Below are positions 58,071 to 64,000 of a stretch of DNA of 64,000 bases, piece after piece. The notes under the pieces were generated by a model that saw only the letters and a list, made by a program, of their open reading frames with translations, searched no databases and was not told the origin of the DNA. The translations under genes were made by a program, and so were the position numbers. Position 1 is the stretch's first letter. Every line of letters starts with the position of its first letter. This DNA comes from an uncultured Oscillospiraceae bacterium (GTDB lineage: Bacteria > Bacillota > Clostridia > Oscillospirales > Oscillospiraceae): the NCBI GenBank assembly GCA_934597255.1, contig CAKTQV010000001.1, positions 124,001 to 188,000 on the forward strand. The letters are read 5' to 3'.

Positions 58071-59885
58071 ATGAACAGCTCCTTTACCATTGCGTTTCCG
58101 ATCCTGGCCGCCGTGGGCGTGCTGCTGTGGTTTATATACTGGCTGACGTGCCATGCGGCGCCGAAGGAAAAGACGCTTCCGCCGGAGGACGGGCGCTTCC
58201 GCCGCGCCGACTGGCTGTGCATGGCGGCGGTCACGCTGGTTTACGCCGTTGTGGCGTTTATCGGGCTGGGCGATACGAAAGCGCCGCAGAGCTTCCTGGA
58301 TCTTGAGGCGGGCGGCTCGGTGCAGATCGAGCTGGCGGAGCCGGAGACGCTGACGGCATTCCGCTATTACTGCGGGCTGGGAACGGGCGCTTACACGCTG
58401 GAGATATCGCCGGACGGCGAAACGTGGACCGCGCTGTGCACGGACGACGGCTCGCCCGCCATGACGCAGGAATACACGGAGCTTTTCCGCTGGAACGACA
58501 TCCTTCTGGACGGGACGGAAACGCGCTGTCTGCGCATCACGGCGAACGCGGCGCTCAGTCTGGGCGAAATCGCGCTTTACGACGCGGACAACGAGCTCGT
58601 TTCCGCCGCGGAGACGACGCCGGGCGGCGCGGCGCTGCTGGATGAGCAGGACTGCGTGCCGGGCGCGTATTCCTATCGGAACGGGACGTATTTCGACGAG
58701 ATCTATCATGCCCGCACCGCCTGGGAGCACATCCGGTCGGTCTGGCCGTATGAGATCACGCATCCGCCGCTGGGCAAGCTGATCCTCGGGCTGGGCATAC
58801 GGCTGTTCGGCATGACGCCCTTCGGCTGGCGCTTTTCCGGGACGCTCGTCGGCGTTCTGATGCTGCCGGCTCTGTATTTCTTTCTGAAAAAGCTTTTCGG
58901 GAATACGGCGGTATGCACCTGCGGAACGGCGGTTTTTGCGTTTGATTTCATGCACTACACCCAGACGCGGATCGCCACCATCGACAGCTATGTGACGTTT
59001 TTCATCCTGCTTATGTTCCTGTTCATGTGGCAGTGGCTGAACGAGCCGGACGGGAAAAAGCGGCTTTTGTGGCTGGGCCTGTGCGGGCTTAGCTTCGGTC
59101 TGGGCGCGGCGAGCAAGTGGACGGGCTTCTATGCCGGCGCGGGGCTTGGCCTGCTGTGGCTGTATTACTGGGTGCGGCGCTTTATCCGGGAGCGGGACGG
59201 CTTCTGGCGCGCGTTTTTCACGAATGTGGCGTGGTGCCTGCTGTTTTTCATCGCGGTGCCGGCCCTGATCTACTATCTCAGCTATTACGCCTACGGCACG
59301 GCCGCGGGGCTTTCCGGCGTAAAAATGTTCTTCACGCGGGATTATTTCCGGATCGTGGCGGACAACCAGAAATATATGTGGAATTACCATTCCACGCTCG
59401 TGGCCGAGCACCCCTACGCATCGCGGTGGTTCCAGTGGCTGCTGGACGCGCGGCCGATCCTGTATTTCCTTCAAAACTACGGCGACGGGACGTACAGCGC
59501 CTTCGGCGCGTTCAACAACCCGCTGCTGAGCTGGGGCGGGCTGTTCGCCGTGGTGGCCATGGGCATGAAGGCGCTGGGCGAGAAGGACCGGCGCGCGGGC
59601 TTCATCCTGTTCGGCTATCTGGTCAATCTGGTCCCGTGGATGCCGGTGAGCCGGCTGACCTTCGCGTATCACTATTTCCCCTGCGCCATCTTCCTGACGC
59701 TGGCGCTGTGCGGCCTGTTTGACGATCTGCGCCGCAGCGGCCATCGCTGGAAGGCGGCCGTATACGGATACACGGGGGCGTGCGTGCTGCTGTTTGCGAT
59801 GTTTTATCCCGTGCTCAGCGGCGTGCGCGTGTCGGACGCCTACACGGCGAATGTTTTGAAGTGGTTGTCGTCATGGCCTTTTTAA
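58071..59885 (+). CDS. Protein O-mannosyltransferase (PMT family) with inserted beta-sandwich domain
   Basis: PMT enzymes transfer mannose from polyprenyl-phosphate mannose to Ser/Thr of exported proteins. The 604-residue protein has about 11-12 helices, the catalytic-loop acidic pair in TYFDEIYHARTAWEH (about 202-216), and family motifs ITHPPLGKLI and YFPCAIFL. Unusually, a soluble segment of about 130 residues (about 68-195) after the second helix resembles a discoidin-type beta-sandwich (ETLTAFRYYCGLGTGAYTLE, then DGETWTAL). It heads an operon with a PHP phosphatase (13-base overlap), rpiB and a DUF4015-like gene. GtrA and sortase B lie just upstream. Confidence 0.85.
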   Translation: MNSSFTIAFPILAAVGVLLWFIYWLTCHAAPKEKTLPPEDGRFRRADWLCMAAVTLVYAVVAFIGLGDTKAPQSFLDLEAGGSVQIELAEPETLTAFRYYCGLGTGAYTLEISPDGETWTALCTDDGSPAMTQEYTELFRWNDILLDGTETRCLRITANAALSLGEIALYDADNELVSAAETTPGGAALLDEQDCVPGAYSYRNGTYFDEIYHARTAWEHIRSVWPYEITHPPLGKLILGLGIRLFGMTPFGWRFSGTLVGVLMLPALYFFLKKLFGNTAVCTCGTAVFAFDFMHYTQTRIATIDSYVTFFILLMFLFMWQWLNEPDGKKRLLWLGLCGLSFGLGAASKWTGFYAGAGLGLLWLYYWVRRFIRERDGFWRAFFTNVAWCLLFFIAVPALIYYLSYYAYGTAAGLSGVKMFFTRDYFRIVADNQKYMWNYHSTLVAEHPYASRWFQWLLDARPILYFLQNYGDGTYSAFGAFNNPLLSWGGLFAVVAMGMKALGEKDRRAGFILFGYLVNLVPWMPVSRLTFAYHYFPCAIFLTLALCGLFDDLRRSGHRWKAAVYGYTGACVLLFAMFYPVLSGVRVSDAYTANVLKWLSSWPF

Positions 59886-60691
59886 CGGATCTTCATTGTC
59901 ATACGAATATTTCCCTCGACGGCGCGGACAGAATGCTCGCCATGGCGCGGGCCGAGCGCGCCGCGGGGATGGACGTCGTGTGCTTCACGGATCACTGCGA
60001 CACGGTGGACTGGAACACGCTCGCGTTTTATCCGCCGTGCCGGACGGTGGCGGAGCGGGTGCGCGCGGCGTATGAGCAGTGCCGGGACGAGCTTCCGGAG
60101 GGGCTGGAGGTACGGCTTGGCATGGAGCTCGGCGAGACGATATTCCACCCGGAGCTGGCGGCCGAGCTGGCGGCGGCGCCGGGGCTGGACTTCATCCTCG
60201 GCTCGCTGCACATCACGCCCGAGCAGGGCGATTTTCACAACATCGACTATGTGAGCGCCGGGCAGTGCCGGGCGCTGTGCCGGCTGTATCTGGACAAGCT
60301 TCAGCAGATCGCGGAGGGCGGCTGCTTTGACGTTATGGCGCACATCGGCTATCTGCGCCGCTATATGTGGCAGCACGGCTTTGACGAGGGGCTGACGCTC
60401 GCGGACAACGGCGGCGAGATCGAACGGCTGCTGCGGACGCTGATCGAAAAGGGAAAGGGCGTCGAGCTCAACTGCTCCGGCATCCGCGACGGCTGCGGGC
60501 CGTTCCCCTCGGCGGAGATACTGCGCCTGTACCGCTCGCTCGGCGGCGAGATCGTTACGGTCGGCTCGGACGCGCACCGGACGGCGGATGCGGCCCGCTG
60601 CGTCGATCAGGGCTTTGAACTGCTGCGGGAGCTGGGCTTCCGCTATGTTGCGGTATACCGGCGGCATGAGCCGCAGTTTTACAGGATTTAA
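59873..60691 (+). CDS. PHP-domain phosphatase, histidinol-phosphatase type
   Basis: The 272-residue protein has the PHP motifs in order: DLHCHTNISLDG, FTDHCD, MELGET, ILGSLH, DVMAHIGYL and VTVGSDAHR, which supply the metal ligands. It fits HisK-type L-histidinol phosphatase, but no other his gene is near, so a different phosphoester substrate is possible. The ATG at 59873 lies inside the mannosyltransferase gene (13-base overlap) and has only a weak ribosome binding site, suggesting translational coupling. Confidence 0.85.
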   Translation: MAFLTDLHCHTNISLDGADRMLAMARAERAAGMDVVCFTDHCDTVDWNTLAFYPPCRTVAERVRAAYEQCRDELPEGLEVRLGMELGETIFHPELAAELAAAPGLDFILGSLHITPEQGDFHNIDYVSAGQCRALCRLYLDKLQQIAEGGCFDVMAHIGYLRRYMWQHGFDEGLTLADNGGEIERLLRTLIEKGKGVELNCSGIRDGCGPFPSAEILRLYRSLGGEIVTVGSDAHRTADAARCVDQGFELLRELGFRYVAVYRRHEPQFYRI

Positions 60692-60713
60692 TACGATAAA
60701 GGAGTTATATGCC

Positions 60714-61151
60714 ATGATAGCAATCGCATCGGATCACGGCGGCTTTGCGCTCAAGCAGGAGCTGCTCGCGCTTTTGAAGGAAAAGGGATACGAATACAAT
60801 GATCTCGGCTGCTACGATACGCAGAGCGTCGATTACCCTGCCTACGCCGCGGCGGTGTGCCGCGAGGTCCTGGAGGGCCGGGCGGAAAAGGGCGTGCTCG
60901 TGTGCGGCACCGGCATCGGCATGTCCATAGCCGCGAACAAGTTTCCGGGCATCCGCGCGGCGCTGGTCACGGACTGCTATTCCGCGGAGATGACCCGCCA
61001 GCACAACGACGCGAACGTGGCCTGCTTCGGGGGGCGGACGGTCGGGCCGGAGCTGGCCCGCCGGATGCTGGCGATATTCCTGGAAACGCCGTTTTCCGGG
61101 CAGGAGAAACACGCGCGCCGCATCGGGCAGATCCGCGAGCTTGAGCGCTGA
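60714..61151 (+). CDS. rpiB: Ribose 5-phosphate isomerase B
   Basis: RpiB interconverts ribose 5-phosphate and ribulose 5-phosphate. The 145-residue protein has IASDHGGFALKQEL, VDYPAYA, the active Cys and loop in VCGTGIGMSIAANK, and RQHNDANV near the end. AAAGGAG lies 9 bases before the ATG at 60714. Some relatives isomerise allose or galactose phosphates, but the motifs here fit ribose. Confidence 0.95.
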   Translation: MIAIASDHGGFALKQELLALLKEKGYEYNDLGCYDTQSVDYPAYAAAVCREVLEGRAEKGVLVCGTGIGMSIAANKFPGIRAALVTDCYSAEMTRQHNDANVACFGGRTVGPELARRMLAIFLETPFSGQEKHARRIGQIRELER

Positions 61152-61154
61152 GCG

Positions 61155-62279
61155 ATGCCGTACAGCTCGCGGGACATATACAGGGGCCGCCGGAAATTCC
61201 GGACGCCTCTGATGATATTGCTTTTCCTGCTGGCGTTTGTGCTGGTGTTTGTCATCGCGGCGTTTTACGGACTGCAGCAGTTTCTCGTGTACGACCAGGA
61301 CGGCGTTTCGCTTCAGTTCCGCCGGACGGAGACGTCTGGGCCGGCCGAGAGCGCGCAGCCGACGGCGGTGCCGACGCCGGACGTGTCGGGGATGCAGGTG
61401 AACATCGTGTTCACGGACCCAAGCTTCGACGACATTGCCCTGCCGGTCGGCGAGGGGCTTCAGCCGCTGCGCGCGCGGCAGATCGGCTTTGCCGACGTGC
61501 TTGACAGCGCCAAACTCGCCGCGGGCGTTTCCGCCGCGGCGGAGGCCGGGTGCGGCGCCGTCGTGCTGGAGATGAAAACGGCTGCGGGGCAGCTTGCGTG
61601 GCGGTCGGCGGCGGAGATGGCCGTCAGCTTCGGAACGATCGGCGCGGCGGATTTTTCCGAAACGCTCGCGTCGCTTCATGAGAAGGGCCTGTACGCCGTG
61701 GCCAAGGTGTCCGTGTGTGCGGACGATCTTATGGCGGTGCGCAACTGGCCCATCGCGCTTCGCGGCGCGGACGGGCAGCCCTATCAGGACGCGGACGGGC
61801 ATTTCTGGCTCGACCCGTACAACCGCGACGTGCGCAGCTACATCATCCCGCTTCTGCAGGAGCTGTCCGCCATGGGCTTTGACGAGATCCTTCTCACCGA
61901 TCTGATGCATCCGGCCGCGGAAGCGGAGTTTCAATACTCCGTGACGCTGCGCTCCGATCCGAGCCCCCGCGCCGCCGTGTGCCAGCTGGCGCGGAAGCTG
62001 GCCGAGGCCATGCGCGACAGCGGGACGAAGCTGTCCGTTCAGATCGGGGAGGCGGCGCTCGAAACGGAGACGGCCGCCCGCAGCGGCCAGGATCTGACGG
62101 TGTTCTGGAAGCTGTTCGACCGCGTTGTGTGCCCGTGCACCGCCGGGCAGGCGGAGAGCGTGTGCACATCCGCGCTGGCCTTCGGCGGCAGCCGGGAACG
62201 TTTTGTTCCCCTGTGCCAGTGGGCGGCGCCGGAGGGCTGGGACGGCAGCTATATCTATTCCGTGCCGGCCGAAAACTGA
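61155..62279 (+). CDS. Membrane-anchored DUF4015-like putative glycoside hydrolase
   Basis: The 374-residue protein has an N-terminal membrane helix (about 17-42), a short Pro/Thr linker (about 60-78) and a TIM-barrel domain of the DUF4015 type: GCGAVVLEMKTAAGQLAW, LHEKGLYAVAKVSVCAD, HFWLDPYNRDVRSYI and GFDEILLTDLMHP with a candidate catalytic Asp. It starts 3 bases after rpiB. The last seven codons, stop included, are duplicated in tandem. A surface glycan substrate is inferred from location. Confidence 0.75.
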   Translation: MPYSSRDIYRGRRKFRTPLMILLFLLAFVLVFVIAAFYGLQQFLVYDQDGVSLQFRRTETSGPAESAQPTAVPTPDVSGMQVNIVFTDPSFDDIALPVGEGLQPLRARQIGFADVLDSAKLAAGVSAAAEAGCGAVVLEMKTAAGQLAWRSAAEMAVSFGTIGAADFSETLASLHEKGLYAVAKVSVCADDLMAVRNWPIALRGADGQPYQDADGHFWLDPYNRDVRSYIIPLLQELSAMGFDEILLTDLMHPAAEAEFQYSVTLRSDPSPRAAVCQLARKLAEAMRDSGTKLSVQIGEAALETETAARSGQDLTVFWKLFDRVVCPCTAGQAESVCTSALAFGGSRERFVPLCQWAAPEGWDGSYIYSVPAEN

Positions 62280-62300
62280 TCCGTGCCGGCCGAAAACTGA
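62259..62300 (+). repeat. 21-bp tandem duplication spanning a stop codon
   Basis: Bases 62259-62279 are repeated exactly at 62280-62300. The unit encodes SVPAEN and the TGA stop in frame, so read-through would add the same six residues and stop again. It looks like recent replication slippage. Confidence 0.9.
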
Positions 62301-62340
62301 AAAAACGCCGGGCGCGCCCCGTATGCGGGCGTGTCCGGCG
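62301..62340. terminator. Bidirectional terminator
   Basis: CGCCGGGCGCGCCC (62306-62319) pairs with 62327-62340 over 14 bp with two wobble pairs; TTTTT follows on the minus strand for the small gene and TTT on the plus strand. Confidence 0.8.
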
Positions 62341-62350
62341 CTTTCGGCTT

Positions 62351-62566
62351 TTACAGCTGAACGGGGCCGTGCGGCGTCTTGAAGCCGCCGATTCGGTTTA
62401 CATAACTTTTCATTTCGGCCTTGCTGCGCACGTTCCGCGCGCCCTCGATCAGCGCGCGGCGTTCCTCGTCGGAAAGGCCGATGAACACGTCCATGGCCTG
62501 CCGGTTCGCGCTCATCGTATTGCGGAAGCCGGCGGGCGTGTCGTCGGAAAATACTTCGTACGGCAT
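62351..62566 (-). CDS. Small conserved hypothetical protein
   Basis: The 71-residue protein (MPYEVFSDDTPAGFRNTMSA at the N-terminus) is helical and mostly soluble, with LSDEERRALIEGARNVRSKAEM in its second half at about 32-53. Similar short proteins with a sEEER...iegA...s..EM..yV pattern occur in Clostridia with no assigned role. The ATG at 62566 has GGAGGG 8 bases upstream; an earlier in-frame ATG lacks one. It is single and ends at a terminator. Confidence 0.65.
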   Translation of the reverse strand: MPYEVFSDDTPAGFRNTMSANRQAMDVFIGLSDEERRALIEGARNVRSKAEMKSYVNRIGGFKTPHGPVQL

Positions 62567-62661
62567 GATGCATCCCTCCGCGCTCATTGTGCCCGCAGGC
62601 CGCGGGGATTAAACCGCGCGGCGTGTTTTTTGCGCGCGGCGGCCGCTTTTGCGGATTTTAT

Positions 62662-62690
62662 TTGATTTTCCGATGGCGGCATGGTAACAT
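62662..62690 (+). promoter_or_regulatory. Promoter of prfC
   Basis: TTGATT (62662-62667), 17-base spacer, TAACAT (62685-62690). Confidence 0.5.
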
Positions 62691-62729
62691 TATCATTTGT
62701 GTAAACTTCAACGCATGGACGGTAACGAT

Positions 62730-64000
62730 ATGACTGAACTTGAAAAACAGATCCGGCGCCGGCGCACCTTCGCCATCATCTCCCACCCCGACGCGGGCAA
62801 GACGACGCTGACGGAAAAGCTGCTTTTGTACGGCGGCGCGATACAGTTGGCCGGCGCGGTCAAGGGCAAGGCCTCCGCGCGCCACGCCACGAGCGACTGG
62901 ATGGAGCTGGAAAAGCAGCGCGGCATCTCCATCACCAGCTCCGTGATGCAGTTTGAATACGACGGCTACTGCATCAACATTCTGGACACGCCCGGCCACC
63001 AGGACTTCTCCGAGGATACCTACCGCACGCTCATGGCGGCCGACAGCGCCGTCATGGTCATCGACGCGGCCAAGGGCATCGAGCCGCAGACGCGCAAGCT
63101 GTTCAAGATATGCGCTATGCGGCACATCCCCATCTTCACGTTCATCAACAAGATGGACCGCGAGGCGCGCAGCCCCTACGAGCTGATGGAGCAGCTGGAG
63201 ACGGAATTCGGCATCGGGACCTATCCGATGAACTGGCCCATCGGCTGCGGCGTGGACTTCAAGGGCGTTTACGACCGGCAGGGCCGGGAGCTTCTCGCCT
63301 TCGGCGAGGCGCACGCTGGCTCGCGCGCCATCCGCGCGACGGAGTGCTCGCTGGACGATGTGGCGGGGCTGGACGCGCTGATCGGCGAAAAATTCCGCAC
63401 GACGCTTCAGGCGGACATCGAGCTGCTGGACGGCGCGGGCTACGACTTTGATCTGGACGCGGTGCGCCGCGGCGAGCTGAGCCCCGTGTTCTTCGGGTCG
63501 GCGCTGACCAATTTCGGCGTGGAGTATTTCCTGCGCCACTTCCTGGAGCTGACCACGCCGCCGCTGCCGCGGCAGACCGCGGACGGGACCGTGGAGCCGA
63601 CGGACGACCATTTCTCCGCGTTTGTGTTCAAGATACAGGCCAACATGAACAAGGCGCACCGCGACCGCATCGCGTTCATGCGCATCTGCTCCGGCCGCTT
63701 TGTGCGCGACACGGAATATTTCCACGTCCAGTCCGGCAAGTCCATCCGCCTGGCGCAGCCGCAGCAGATGATGGCGCAGGAGCGCCAGATCATCGACGAG
63801 GCCTATGCCGGCGACATCATCGGCATTTTCGATCCGGGCGTGTTCTCCATCGGCGATACGGTCTGCGACAAGGCGCACCGCGTGTGCTTCGAGGGCATCC
63901 CCACGTTCGCGCCGGAGATATTCGCCTCGGTCGAGCGCATCGACACCATGAAGCGCAAGCAGTTTGAAAAGGGCATCATGCAGATCGCGCAGGAGGGCGC
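62730..64000 (+). CDS. prfC: Peptide chain release factor 3 (3' end outside window)
   Basis: RF3 is the GTPase that recycles RF1/RF2 from the ribosome. The visible 423 residues show G1 SHPDAGKTTLTEK, G2 QRGISITSS, G3 DTPGHQDFSEDTYRTL, G4 NKMDREA and the RF3-specific blocks VFFGSALTNFGVEYFL and FKIQANMNKAHRDRIAFMR (positions about 300-318). The frame is open to the window end; about 100 residues are missing. The ATG at 62730 or the in-frame ATG at 62715 could be the start; neither has a strong ribosome binding site. Confidence 0.95.
   Translation, partial: MTELEKQIRRRRTFAIISHPDAGKTTLTEKLLLYGGAIQLAGAVKGKASARHATSDWMELEKQRGISITSSVMQFEYDGYCINILDTPGHQDFSEDTYRTLMAADSAVMVIDAAKGIEPQTRKLFKICAMRHIPIFTFINKMDREARSPYELMEQLETEFGIGTYPMNWPIGCGVDFKGVYDRQGRELLAFGEAHAGSRAIRATECSLDDVAGLDALIGEKFRTTLQADIELLDGAGYDFDLDAVRRGELSPVFFGSALTNFGVEYFLRHFLELTTPPLPRQTADGTVEPTDDHFSAFVFKIQANMNKAHRDRIAFMRICSGRFVRDTEYFHVQSGKSIRLAQPQQMMAQERQIIDEAYAGDIIGIFDPGVFSIGDTVCDKAHRVCFEGIPTFAPEIFASVERIDTMKRKQFEKGIMQIAQEG

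Noticed and set aside
1..64000. tRNA, rRNA, CRISPR arrays, insertion sequences or prophage genes
   Set aside because: No tRNA T-loop pattern in the intergenic regions, no spaced direct repeats, and no transposase, integrase or phage structural motif in any supported frame.

Overview
The window looks like a chromosomal segment of a GC-rich gut anaerobe in the Clostridia, most likely an Oscillospiraceae relative. The evidence is the strong AGGAGG ribosome binding sites, TTGACA/TATAAT-type promoters, Gram-positive features (MurT/GatD pair, class B sortase, Spy0128-type surface protein, lipobox solute-binding proteins) and a complete lysine-to-butyrate fermentation locus. I see no rRNA, tRNA, CRISPR, phage or transposase genes. 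GC-rich coding produces many long antisense ORFs; I treat these as shadows.

Layout. 1-7 kb: glycerophosphodiesterase (cut by the window edge), a shortened MocR-like regulator, an ECF sigma/anti-sigma pair with a cre-like palindrome, a D-amino-acid aminotransferase pair and an M29 aminopeptidase. 7-10.4 kb: a TRAP transporter operon. 10.5-15.2 kb: a MoxR-DUF58-DUF4129-like operon continuing into a PurN-like protein and an SH3 protein. 15.2-17.6 kb: PsuG, DUF1294 protein and alanyl-tRNA editing protein. 17.6-26.6 kb: kamB-kamC, then a promoter, a lysine riboswitch, a terminator and kal-kce-kdd-kamA-kamD-kamE. 26.6-34.9 kb: an AT-richer orphan gene, murT-gatD, YegP-like protein, MATE pump, Hsp33, HU, SpoU methylase and a TIM-barrel protein. 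35-38 kb: macrodomain-azlC-azlD-brnQ. 38-41.5 kb: UmuC-type polymerase with a YolD-like partner and small enzymes. 41.5-45.6 kb: a 1354-residue anchored surface protein. 46-49.8 kb: thioesterase, a DUF4015-like membrane protein, thymidine and uridine kinases. 49.9-55.1 kb: a nucleoside-type BMP ABC transporter. 55.1-62.6 kb: alanine dehydrogenase, GtrA, sortase B, protein O-mannosyltransferase, PHP phosphatase, RpiB and a second DUF4015-like protein. From 62.7 kb: prfC, cut by the window end.

How the genes fit together. The lysine locus encodes lysine 2,3-aminomutase, beta-lysine 5,6-aminomutase, 3,5-diaminohexanoate dehydrogenase, the Kce cleavage enzyme and the Kal ammonia-lyase. Its leader holds a lysine aptamer whose 3' strand is also the 5' arm of a terminator, which reads as a switch that turns the genes ON with lysine. 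A second theme is the cell surface: a pilin-like adhesin, sortase B, a mannosyltransferase with GtrA, and exported proteins with T/P/E-rich linkers. A third is enzymes that kept their fold but lost key residues: a GatD without its nucleophile, a PurN without its catalytic His, and a MocR-like regulator without its PLP lysine. These three, the ON riboswitch and two predicted leaderless genes are the most rewarding things to follow up.
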